The notes beneath the pieces were generated by a model that searched no databases, was not told the origin of the DNA, and worked only from the letters and a program-made list of their open reading frames with translations. The position numbers and the translations under genes are program-made. DNA of 64,000 nt from Ifrita kowaldi (taxonomy: Eukaryota; Chordata; Aves; Passeriformes; Cinclosomatidae): positions 1 through 64,000 of the forward strand of contig VZRS01012584.1 in the NCBI GenBank assembly GCA_013398055.1, read 5' to 3'. Within the stretch, counting starts at the first letter, position 1, and the number at the start of each line of letters is the position of its first letter. Positions 11,046 through 21,860 of this stretch are shown piece by piece.

Positions 11046-13305
11046 AGACAGGAACTGTTGATACGTGGGAAAGAATGAGGTGTCTGCTACAGGAGTAACT
11101 GCAATAGTGAACTGGTACTCTGGGCCAAGCCAACGTGTTACTCTTTGGAAATTCCATTTTCAGCAGCAGGACGGTCCAGGCCTGCTAGAAAAGGGACCAG
11201 CAGGGTAAGATGGAGGCTGCTTTTTTGACCTTGGGTTCACCTTTTTCAGAGCCTTGGAAATTACATCTAGTCTTAGTAGGGTTTATGCATTGAGCTCAGA
11301 ATGTCTGGTTGGGCCAGCATGTGTTGGGAGGGGGATGTGGCACGAGTGTGTTTTCCATCACTGTGCAAGCTGGTGACTTAAAGTCTGTATGTGGGGAGAA
11401 CTTAACTGTGGGTTGAGTGTAGGGAGGAGAAGTGTTTTGGAGTAATGAATGGAATTGGATGTAGGCGGAGAGCCTGAACTCTGTCTGGGAGAGTAATAAG
11501 CAATGATGAGAGTGGACCTGACCTGACTTTTCAGTGCTGTGCATTCCTCATCTCAGACACTATCTGGCCTCATGAGCTCCTGCAAGTGCTCCCTTTAAAA
11601 AAGGAATTCCTCTTCTTGCAGCCCAGTCTAACTCTGTTTTGGTTTTGTTTGTTTGTTGTTAAATGGCTATGAAAAATGAAGAGGCTGTAGCTTTCTAAAT
11701 TCAGTTTTAATTGGTGTGGCTCTAGTGATCATAAATGTAAAATTGCAAAGCTTTCTAGAGGATGAAAAGCTTTTCTGTGTGTGGTTTCTGTTTTTGTTTA
11801 AAATGGGTCACATGCCCAGGAATGCAGTCAAATTATAATGGTGACTAAGTGCCGGAAAGCATAGAAAAGAGGAGGGAAGGGTGAGCAGAAAAAAAGGAGC
11901 CTGAGGCTATGGAAGGAAGGCTGGGAAAATAAGAATCTGGCCAGACCCCAGGGCCAGGTTAGAGATTCCTACACCCATTAACAACCACAGGAGATGTTTA
12001 TTTACAGGGAGCTAATCTTCGTTTTAAAAATGTCAGAGTACCCAAAAGTACTACCTTTGGGAAGTGGATTGGAGGGACTGTAGGGATGGGAGGAGGAAAT
12101 TGGTTCTGATGAGGCACCAGTTCCCATCTGTCAAGGATCTTCCCTTCTTCCTATGCATCTGGGTGTGTTGGTTGTTGAGAAATGCATGAAAGCTGGATAA
12201 ACTCTTGTAGTCTAGTAAGCAGTTCACAACCCCTAGTTACAAAGCATCACTTCCAGAATTTCTTCTTGTTTGTAGTTTTCTGATCTTTTCTACCTAAGCA
12301 GCTCCAGCAAGGATATTGAATAATTAAGTTTATGATAGGAGAAAGATGGGAGCTAAAGCTGCCTTTCCCTGTCTTTAATCAACCCTGGATCATGAAAGCA
12401 AAACAGATGCTGAACAGCTGCTTTAACTGGGTATGTTCATGTAGACTCTAAAGAGACCTTGGTCCCAGGTCTCTGTGGTACCTACTTTCTGTCACATCTT
12501 GAAGAGTGTTGATCTTGGTCTGTCTCTGCTCATCCCAATAACTTCGATTTGTAACCCAGCAACAGCTTATGAGCTACAGTCTCTTTTAGTAGCTTTGTCT
12601 GACTGTAAATAGAGAATTTTCCAGCGATGTGCTGGAGTTCTCTATCCTTTGGTGAGCTGCTGCAAAAGATAGTTTGTCTTGGGGTGTGTGTGCATTGGGT
12701 AGTTTGTACAGATGAATGTATTTTGTCCTTAGTTTGAAGGACATCTTGATTTCTGATTATTGTATCTGGTTATGTGATTGTCAGGCAGGTGAGGCCCTGG
12801 AGCGGTTTCTTTACTAGTCCTTCTGGATAGACACACCCTGGCTTCTCATTTCAGTGTTCTCCTGACTAGTATTTCCTCCATCTGTTCTTGTGTGGTGGTG
12901 TCCTTGTCTTAAATGGCTCTTTTCAGTCTCTATTAAAAGGGTGATGTCCTGTATCTCTGGTTCTTCTGGTGGTTTCTTTCTGTGTCATCTTGTTTGGATT
13001 ACGTTTTGTCTGAACCTGTGCTGCATTCAGTATACTTGGTCAAGTCTTTATCATATTTAAGGTTTGTGATCATCAGAGGTGGCTTTCTTTGCTGATGATT
13101 CCCCACTCTTCTCAGTGCTCCTTTCTTGTCAGCTCTCATGAGTGTGCTCACTGTAGTGTGGCTCTGGCACCATCAATGTGCCAGTTCCTCATTGTGAAAC
13201 CAGGGCGAGAGCTTAAGAGCTTACCTGTGGCCATCTTGAGTGCATTTGTTGTCCAGAAAGCATCAGTCCTGGTTGCTAATCTCATCTTTCCTCCTCTCTC
13301 TGCAG

Positions 13306-13401
13306 AGCTGCTGGCATTCCAGTGAAGGAAAGGGTGAAGGTGTCTCAGAACTGGAGGCATGGACGCTGCCGGAGGGAGACAGTCCTCAAATGGAAATGCA
13401 A
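13306..13401 (+). CDS. FBXW4: FBXW4 exon 2 (linker between F-box and WD repeats)
   Basis: This is the first coding exon in the window, 96 bases. It follows a polypyrimidine tract and CAG, starts with the last base of a split codon, and encodes AAGIPVKERVKVSQNWRHGR and then CRRETVLKWKC. This matches the KERVKVSQNWR...LKW segment that follows the F-box in FBXW4. The reading frame and the length of the junction with exon 3 (KWKC-N-LMPWM) fit only if the exon ends at AA and the intron begins with GCAAGT at 13402, a GC donor. The GT four bases downstream (13406) would leave phase 0 and shift exon 3 out of frame. Exon numbering assumes the usual nine-exon gene. Confidence 0.92.
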
Positions 13402-16128
13402 GCAAGTGGCTTCTTTCTCTTCTTCTTTGTTATGTGACAACTGCTGTGGGGCCTTGGCTTTGTGCCTGTGCCCTGAAATGAGATGTTTCCTGCTCTTGTG
13501 ATTTATGGGGCCTTACGAGTGATTGTTGCTGGCTTATTTTGGCTGTTGCTGGCTAGCAGAGTGTGGGGTAACTGGAGTTGCTGCCTTGCCCTAGGGATTC
13601 ATGCTGAGTGTCAGGAGCTTCTTTCTTAGTAATTCGAATTTGTCATTGTTCTGATCAGTACAGTTCTAGTCACATTTAGCAACCTTTGCTACAGATTTCA
13701 AGCTGTTGCATTCATGTCTACTGCTATATACCATGAGCAATCTTTTGTCCTGCTCTCACAATGAGTTCACCTTGATCCGTGATGTGGACTTAGGTGTCCC
13801 TTCAAAATGCATCATTTGTCTCCTGTGGTTTATTCTGGACCCTGATTTGGATGCACAAATCTAAAATGCTAATTGCCATTCATCTGCGTTTTGCTCCTTC
13901 ATTCTCAGACCTTATGCTTCTCTCCTTCACTTAAAAAAAAAAGTATATTTGACATTAATGATAGGAGCTTGTTGTTAAATTCTTGTTTGCAAAGGTGTAC
14001 TTGGCTTTCAAAGCAAAGTATAGGATAGGTCTCTTGTCTGAGCAGCACATCTAAATTTTCAGCCATCGCATCATCAGACCGAAGGAAAAATGAGAAAGAC
14101 TATGGTTTGTTAGCTGCTGAAGAACAGGGACCTTCTACTGAGTTTTCATGCCTTTTTGTGCTGTGTAGATTGAAGTGGTGGATAATGTGCCACTTCTTGT
14201 CTAAAGTCCTGGGAACAGCTGTAATGAGCAGAATGGGTTTTGGTGCAGATTGTGTACCTGCCTTTGAAGTGCTTGCAACCATCTGTGAAGACAGACTCTG
14301 TGGATATTAGAGATCATTACTAAACCAGCTTCCCAAGTGAAAAGGCAAGGACTGATTTAATGAGGCCACCATCCAAATGGCATCCCCTAATTTTCATTTA
14401 TTCTGCTTCAGATTTGTTACTTCTCCTTATGAAAAAGCCATAGAAAAAGGTAAAAAGCTAAACTTCTGCAAAAGGAGAGCCACAGAAACTGGCTGTAGTC
14501 TAGGTAAGCTGGATATTCACTTGCTTTTAGAGGACTGTGTAGGAGTGGAGGAAGGAAGGGGAAATCAAAGCCTGCCTAAACCCAAAGCTCCTGCTCTAAA
14601 GATGCCTCTTACTTTTTCCATCTATATGATCAAGTCCCAGATGAACATTATAAACTCAACTGCTTTGTCCATGTGATTAAAAGCCTGTTACTAGAGATGA
14701 ATACAGGCAAGCAGGAACCTTCTGTCTAATGAGCAACCTTGTCCTCTTACTTGTTTCTAGTTGTTCATTGTGATGTTACGAGGTACGGCTGTGTGTAATG
14801 ACTCTGATTACACAGAAAATCATGACCTCTGAGGATAAATGATCTAAAAAAAAGAGGGAGACAGGTTTTTATGAGAAGCACCCCTGCTTTCAAAGCCGTC
14901 TGTTCCTGAATAGTTTGAAAACTGAAAGGCTTCTGTATAGAAAGGCTCTGGATTTGTTCGGTGTTTCCATGGGCGTTGGTGCACTTGGCAATGACTGCAG
15001 AACAGAGACAATTTACACACATCCATGCCCCATAGGACATGAGTCCCATGTGTCTTTGTATCCAGCCTCACTTAATCCAGGAATCTTATTTGCTGATTCT
15101 CTGGTGGCTACACAAAAGCAAAAACTTGAGCAAAGATCTCACTGCCTAAGTGTGTATGTAGCCTGTTTTCTTCTGTATTTTGGTTTTGTTTCAAGAATAA
15201 ATAAATGTCTTGAGATGACAGACTTGATTCAGACATTGCTTGAGTGTCTTCTCCTCTTCTTGGTCTTCCAGAAAGTAAAGCACGTTTTCCATTTGTAACA
15301 TCAGGCTTCAAAAAACTTGGAATAGTTTTTTTTATTCCACTGCTCTTGGCCTGGAACCTGTCTGTAGAAACCTGCCACTGTCCCACATAAAGCAGGGGCC
15401 AGACGGGGTGTATGGGCTCTTCTAAAAGATGGGCGAGAGAAATCAAGAGCTTTCTCTACAGCTTCTGGTTTAGCAGTGGAAGAGGTGTGAATGTAGAAAA
15501 ATACCTCCTCTATATGATGAGCATAAAGTTCTTGGGTAGCCTCAGAGTGCAGGAGGTGGTGACTTTCTGTCTGTAGAAAGATCTGTGGTATTTTGCTGAC
15601 ATGCTCCCCTGCTTAGAGATGCGTGGTACAGTTGCAGCTTTGTGGTCTCTGCTGGGCACCAGCAAATAGTGTTCAGGATCAAGACTGACTGTACCAACAG
15701 CCTCACATTGGATGCTCTCTTAGAAATGCCTGGCATAGCTCACCAACACCAGAGTCTAGTTTCTTAAAAGGTATAGAGCTCATGTGCAGGTTCAGGGGCC
15801 CTTAAGTATTTCCTATCTGTGCTCACTAGACTTTTGGCCATCTCCTCTTTCAGAGATTCCATGCTTCCTTTTCCTCAGCTTTCCTCAGCCAGCAATGTCA
15901 CCTGCTTTTTATATTTCTGGAGAAGCTTCACTTGTAGCTGTGCTGCTATATTAAGCCCTCCTTTTGCGTGTGACCTGCAGCTCCAACTTCACTTTTCTTG
16001 AGTAGGCTGTTTTGTTAATATGTTTGCAGATAGAATCTTTTTTTTTTTTTCTTTTTCTGTGTGAGGTTGTTTTGTTTCATTTTCTTCTCCCCACTCCTGC
16101 ATGCCCCCAACCTGCTGTCTGTTTGCAG
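13402..16128 (+). other. FBXW4: FBXW4 intron 2, GC-AG type
   Basis: The intron begins GCAAGT and ends GTTTGCAG. GCAAGT is the standard 5' site of the minor GC-AG class handled by the major spliceosome. Nothing else is recognised inside. A run of 12 T at 16029-16041 lies about 90 bases before the acceptor. Confidence 0.85.
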
Positions 16129-16314
16129 TTTGATGCCCTGGATGGAGCTGGATGGCGAGTATCTGTACCTGTCTCAAGCAGAGAACATCCAGGCCTACCA
16201 CATCTGTGCAGAAGGGACAGGTTTGCAGCGTCACCCTCAAGCCATCTTCTCTGGCCACCAGGAGGACGTGTGTCGCTTTGTTCTTGTCAACTCCCACATT
16301 GTCAGTGGAGGAGG
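16129..16314 (+). CDS. FBXW4: FBXW4 exon 3 (start of WD beta-propeller)
   Basis: 186 bases, acceptor CTGTTTGCAG, donor GGTGAGT. The frame is fixed by the family motif LMPWMELDGEYLYLSQAEN near the start and by GHQEDVCRFVLVNSHIVSG near the end, where GH and the S-x-G-G turn are the start and first strands of a WD repeat. It leaves two bases (GG) to be completed by exon 4, giving SGGGDG across the junction, as in the SAGGDG of other FBXW4 proteins. An open frame extends about 60 bases upstream past the acceptor, but the pyrimidine-rich tract and loss of similarity show that part is intron. Confidence 0.96.
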
Positions 16315-17494
16315 GTGAGTTGGGTGAATGAAGGAGCCCAAGGGTTTTGCCACTGAAGTTGGAAAGATTCTGTGTAACTCCAGCCCAGAGCAGAGAGGCC
16401 AGTTTTGCTACACAGTGTCCTCATGCTTGGCTGTGGTCAACTGCTGCTGCTTCCTCTCATATAATTTTGTTTCTGGCCTGAAAAAGCTACTGCAGCAGTG
16501 AAGGAGCTGAGTCTCATGCTGTTGACCTTAAAAAGTGTCCTTTGCTCTTGTAAACTTGTGCTGATGTCCACAGGATTGTTGGATTGTGATTGACTGATCA
16601 GGCAAACCTGACTGCTGTGCAAGTTTCATTTCTTTCCCTGTTAGAGCCAGGGTAGCTAGACTGTTCTAATAATCAGTATTGCTGGGTAGCTGGGACTGCA
16701 GTGGTGCAGAAAGTTTTCTAGAGACAAGTGTGTGTTTATTAGACCCACTGATATAATAGTGGAGAGGGGAAAACTGCCAAGCATTCCAACACACACACAC
16801 TTCTCCAATTAATTTTGCATTTGACTGACCTTTTTCAGTTACAGCAAATTACAGGACTTTTATTAATCGCTAAAACTTTATAAATATACACAGCAGTAAA
16901 GCACAGAATTGAAAGAGACAAGCATGGCTGTCTGCCCTGGGTATCGTGAGACTCTCCCCTGTGAACTTCAGCCCAAAATTCAGGTGAAAATGAAGGCTTG
17001 CATTTAAAATTCCAGTAACTGTGTTGGTTGAAAAAGGTCTAAATGTCTGTGTAGTTAATTCAAAGCACAGCACCCTGCACGGCTGCTCTGAAATGAATGA
17101 AAAGCTGAGGCTTGGACATGGGTGAGAATGTCCTCTCACTTGTTCCCTTACTCCAGCCATTCAGCATACAGACAGGGTTCTGTCAAGCTCAAAGCAGTAG
17201 GAGGAGGAATGGCTGCTTTGCTATAGTTTCTGCAGCTTAACACAAGGTGGAGGGTGGAAAGATAGCCAGGGAAATTTTCATGTGCATCAGATCAGGCTTT
17301 GACTGGCCAGATGTGGAATTGCAAGAGAGCAGGTGATACGTGAAGAGTGGAGGGTTAATAATGCTGCATGAATTTCAGCCTCTGTCGGAGACCAGTCCTG
17401 ATCTTTTTGTAGCACTCTGAAGCATTAATAGAAGGTGCATGTCCAAGGGAGATGCAGCTGATACAGCTTTCCTGCCTGTGGATTTGTTTTTCAG
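16315..17494 (+). other. FBXW4: FBXW4 intron 3
   Basis: GTGAGT donor and TTTTTCAG acceptor, 1.2 kb. I see no additional feature apart from a short CA run near 16790. Confidence 0.9.
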
Positions 17495-17627
17495 AGATGG
17501 AAGTATTGTCCTTCACAAGATCCATGGCTCCTACAGCGTCAAGTTCTCTGCGCATGAACAGGAGGTGAACTGTGTGGACTTCCAAGGTGGCCTCATTGTC
17601 AGCGGCTCCCGGGACCGAACAGCGAAG
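17495..17627 (+). CDS. FBXW4: FBXW4 exon 4 (WD repeats)
   Basis: 133 bases, acceptor GTTTTTCAG, donor AAG-GTGAGC. It encodes DGSIVLHKIHGSYSVKFS, then AHEQEVNCVDFQGGLIVSG and SRDRTAK. AHEQEVNCVD is a typical WD-repeat opening, and SGSRDRTAKVW (completed by exon 5) is the canonical last strand with the structural D of the repeat. It ends in phase 0 between K and V-W. Similarity to other FBXW4 proteins is high throughout. Confidence 0.97.
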
Positions 17628-20118
17628 GTGAGCAGGGGGTGTTTCAGCAGCTGCAGGTGCTGCTGTAGAGGTGACTTCAGAGGTCTTGTGCCATGAATAT
17701 TTAAGTGTCAGCAGAACTGCTGCGAGCCCTGTACTCCTTGCAGGAGGAGTGCTGACTATCTTGGCTCATGTCTCTGAAAAGATGCTTGTTCTGCCAGGCT
17801 TGTTAGAAAGAGATTTGGCTGTAATTTACAGCATCAGCTACTGGCTTAAACTTGGAATTGCAGAAGGCAGCAGCTGATATTTTGCTTCCTTCCCTGTACA
17901 TCTATCTATACTGTAGTGGAGATGCATGCCAGTTAGTGTGAAATTCTCTGTATGGATCTCAAACCCATCCTGGTTTTGTGATTTAATATTGCAGTGTGGT
18001 TTAACATGCTCTCTGTTATATATTCAATCTCTGCAAAGGATAGCGTGATGTCTTTTCCAAATCTGTGGTTATTTACTAATTTTGTGGTTTATTTATTTGC
18101 GTGTGGGTTTTTTGGTTTTTTTAAATGGTTCTTGGTTTGCAAACCAGGAATGAAGTTAGACTATGAATACTGTTAGTTCCCATTTTTCTCTTCTGGCTGG
18201 CATCACTGGGTCCTGTCACATAATTTTTGGCTATATCTTTTCGGGGCAGGACCTTGTTGATTTTTGTCCTTCTGGATCTGGTTGGCAGTGCTCTGTTCCT
18301 ATGTGGACCTGAAGAATTGTTCTTCTGAGCTGTAACGAGCTCTGTTTTATCAGTTTAGGAAACTCTACACAGATGTTTCACCCGTGTCCTGCTAGCATGG
18401 TGCAGTACCTCTGGCATCTTCACAACCACTTGTTTCATTGTTGGAAGTGGTTGCTGTATGTTGAATAAGTTGGTTTTTGCTCTGGGTAGGCTGATGGTTA
18501 CTCTTGGTCCCTGGTTTATATCATAGAGCATTCATGGAGGTAAGAGGAAAACCAGCCAATTCCTGTTTTCCAAGAGGGGAAGTCGAAGCAAGGAAAGACT
18601 TAAATGTCTCTTTCAAGGTTTTATAGGAAGTGTGTGGAGCAGCATGACCTGATTTATTTTTGTTGGTCCCTCTGTACAGATGTACTCCTGAGTAAAATCA
18701 CTTCCAAGTAAAGCAATGTTCAGATGCAAAAGGCAATTCTAGGGTTGCTGTTTGCCTCCTCTGAGCAAGGCCTTGGTGCTGCTTTGTCTCACACTTTAGC
18801 TGTGCTGCTCCTCTCTGGTCTGTGGATCCTCTTTCCTGGGAGAGTGCCTTCTTGCTCCTTCTCTGACAGCTGGAGGACAGACATCCCCGACCTTGAGAAC
18901 AAATTCCTGAAGGCCAGAGGGGAATTTCAAGCTGTTTTTCTTAGAGCTAGTGTGAGATCTTGCCCACCCAGTGCTCCCCACAGCATATACTCTGGGGATG
19001 TTCACCTCTTATTTTTTATCATCTCTTTTGTAGGCTGTCTTGTTTGCGTGAATGAGACTCTTGGAGGGTGGAAGGGAATCCCTACCAACCTTTTAAAGGG
19101 GCTCTAAGTGTCTAAGCTATTGAGGGCTCTGCTGAGTGTTGATTAGGACTAAGCCCTGAAGAGCTGCTAATGTACATTCCTGTGTGATAGGCAGCAGATA
19201 GTGTGCTCTGAGCAATATTTTTAACCTGTAGGAGATAGGGATGCCTTAAAGGAGTTAAGCTTTTCTGCTGCTTTTGCTGACATTAGGTGCTAAATTCCCC
19301 GCTGACAAGAATAGCCTGCAATCCTGGGCATTATCAACAAACAAACAAATAGGACACTCCCCTCTTTGAAGTCTTGAAGCGAAACATTGGGGGTTGGTTA
19401 CAGACAACGGGGAGGCTTGAGTCCTGTGGGCCAAGAATGATGGCAAGGTGGAGAAAATGGGGGCCACTGGCAGAGGCCCCAGCAAGAATTTTGGGGCCTT
19501 TATTAGGGCTCAGAAACCAAGGGGTGAACTGGTGGAAGGAGATGTGCATGTTTGCACTGTTGGGGGAGGGAAGGAATTCTCTCACATTGTCAGTGAGCAA
19601 GGGGGGCCAGTTTGAAAACAGCCTGGGGTACACTTGAGAAACTTGATCTAAAGGGGGGACTTATAAACGAAGATTATTTTACAGGCTGGTGAATGGTTAA
19701 CTTTATAGTTAATATTAATGGAAATTTTTCAGGGATGCTACAAAACCTCCCCACACTGTTCAAGAAAACAGGTTTGAATAAATCCTAATTCTCATTTATT
19801 TAACTACAGAAGATGAGGAGTTGAGCACTTCTTGAGTGCTGCCCCTAGAGAGCAAGTGGTGATGGGAGTGCTCTCTTTGTTGCCAGTGGGGTGGAAGGTC
19901 ATACTTATAAGCTGAATCTTTGTGTGATTTCAAATACTTGTTTCTGCCAGCAATTGATGGCTCTGCTCCCCAAAAATAAGTAATTGGAATTCAGGGAGAG
20001 GGTCTCAGGGAAGGTAAGCATGGCAGTTTGGGCAGCTCTTCCAGCACAACATCAGCAGCATGCATCCTGCCTCCTGCTATTTTGGGTGATGTGGCATAAC
20101 ATGCATCTCTCTCTTTAG
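17628..20118 (+). other. FBXW4: FBXW4 intron 4
   Basis: GTGAGC donor and CTCTCTTTAG acceptor, 2.5 kb. Nothing further is recognised on either strand. Confidence 0.9.
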
Positions 20119-20213
20119 GTTTGGTCCCTGTCCGCGGGCAGAGTTGGTCAGTGTCTACATACAGTACAGACAGAGGATCGAGTGTGGTCCATTGCTATCA
20201 GCCCATTATTAAG
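20119..20213 (+). CDS. FBXW4: FBXW4 exon 5 (WD repeat)
   Basis: 95 bases, acceptor CTCTTTAG, donor AAG-GTAACA. It encodes VWSLSAGRVGQCLHTVQTED and then RVWSIAISPLL, finishing the previous WD blade (VW) and opening the next (RVWSIAISP). Two bases (AG) carry over to exon 6. The donor GTAACA is weaker than the GTGAGT-type sites used by most other introns here, and it precedes the 28.5-kb intron. Confidence 0.96.
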
Positions 20214-21589
20214 GTAACAGATCTCTTTATTCCCAATTTCCAGCAGAGAGAAGTAAAGGAGTTGGATAGGCTGTGTGTCCACAAATCTTTCTGAGGCACC
20301 AATGTGACAGTTCAGGGACTTGATTTGTGTGGAGGCTGATCAGGTGCTTGTGCCTGCAGCAGGAGCTCAGGGAAGAGCATGTGGTCTTTATTTCCTATGC
20401 CAACGGAGTGATCCGCTCCTAAAGAGGCTGTGAAGGTGGCCCTGGGTTCCTCTTAGTGCCTCAGGTGGGACCTGTTCATTCTTTCTTGACGAAGGAACGC
20501 TGACTTGCTAATTAGAAACAGTGAGCTGGATTCTCTTGAGATTTTCTGTGCTGAAAAGATGCCGACTTGTATTCTCATTCTCTGGCTGAAGAGATGCTGA
20601 GCAAAAAGGTCCCTGCTTGAGAGCTGCATGCAGTGGTTAGAACTCAGTTTTCTTTGAACATGTTGAACTGGCAAAGATGAAGTGGAGTTCAGGGATGTGG
20701 TTTTCCAGCCTCTGTTGCCTTTAGCTCCAGGTTTCTAGTGCAGGCATAATGCTACAGTCCAACTTCAGCATGGGAGGCAAGGGCAATACATACACCAGTG
20801 TCTTCCAGGGTGTTTTTTAAAGTGCTCCTGTTCTTGAGGAAGTGAAAATCTGAGAAACTCTCGCTGTTAAAATCTTATACCAACGAGCAATGATCTCTAT
20901 CTTTGGTTCCCTGTTAAACTGGTCTTCTGCATGCAAGAGAGGTTCTTCCTCAGCATACCTCAAGGAAGAGGGGAGGAAGAGCTACTGTTGCTGCTCATGT
21001 GATCTCTGCAACTACTAAATTTTAGGTTTGTGCAAAACCACAATACTGTCCACAACTGCTGTTCTCGTTAGATTTCCAAGCTTGTTTTGCAGGCAGCAGA
21101 AACTTAGTGGTATGGAGCTAATGGCTTTGTCAGGGAAATGACACTCCAGGCTTGCTATGATTTTGCTGTTCCCTTGTCCCTTTGCCCTGAGTGTTGGAGA
21201 CAGACTGTTTTTGCAGAAGTGCCCAGTGCGTTAGTGCCGCTGCAACATGTGAGATGGAAGCCCTGTGCTGCAAGGGTCCCTTTTCTGGCAGGCAGACTGT
21301 GGCTCAGGCACCGTGGCTGGTTAGAGCCCAGTGGCATGCTGCTTCCTACTCCTAAGTGATGACCTACTGCCGTGGCCTCTTGTCAGGACAGTGTTCCTCT
21401 CCCTGGTATGCACGCTTGTGCACACTCTCTGTCACAATATTTATCCTCAGTCTCCCCACCCCCCCTTTCCTCCCTGCAGGGTGATAAATTGGAGGTGGTG
21501 GAACAGCTACCCCATGAACAAGTGGGCTTAAATTGTGCACTCTCATTTTTTTATGAGTCTGTGGACTGTACCAGCCTCTCCCACTAGCC

Positions 21590-21860
21590 CATTCTACTGC
21601 ACCCCCCCTTACACCTCCATATTTTAGGGAGGGGGGTGTGGAGAATTAGAGCCAATTAGCCACGTCATTAATTCTTCAATTTGACGGCTGATATAGCAGG
21701 ACCTGAAACACGCTGCTGACCTCGTATAATGGGAACCCTGCTCCTTAACATATTGACGATGGGAGAAGTTAATTAAAATTCCACAGAGAGAAGGTGTCGG
21801 CTAACCTATAAACCTGTCGCTTCTCAGAACAAATCGCAGCCATCCTAGAAGAGAGAGAGG
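21590..21860. promoter_or_regulatory. Putative conserved non-coding element, intron 5
   Basis: CCAATTAGC (21652), CACGTCATTAATTC (21661) and GTTAATTAAAATTCC (about 21769) give at least four homeodomain-type ATTA cores in about 130 bases. Eight CpGs fall in the roughly 190 bases from 21661 to 21850, although the surrounding intron has very few. Coding potential is absent. This combination is typical of deeply conserved developmental enhancers. Assignment as an FGF8-directed enhancer is inferred from the location in FBXW4 only. Confidence 0.5.

Larger units (their letters stand above)
4682..13305 (+). other. FBXW4: FBXW4 intron 1 (3' part), no further features recognised
   Basis: Ordinary AT-leaning, CpG-poor intronic sequence leading to the exon 2 acceptor. 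It ends in a pyrimidine-rich tract (TTTCCTCCTCTCTCTGCAG, 13287-13305). I see no convincing exon, RNA gene or recognisable transposon between 4682 and 13305. The only local structure is a 26-base tandem duplication near 9814, a short TATA-like duplication near 10226 and a C-rich tract at 10970-11045, all listed separately. Confidence 0.8.

Noticed and set aside
10897..11157. Glycine-rich minus-strand frame
   Set aside because: The glycine runs are a translation of the C-rich simple tract; there is no gene evidence.
13402..13407. Alternative GT donor at 13406 for exon 2
   Set aside because: It would end exon 2 in phase 0 and put exon 3 out of frame, losing the conserved LMPWM segment.
16785..16800. 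Short CA dinucleotide run
   Set aside because: Only about six units, so it is ordinary simple sequence and not worth a separate annotation.
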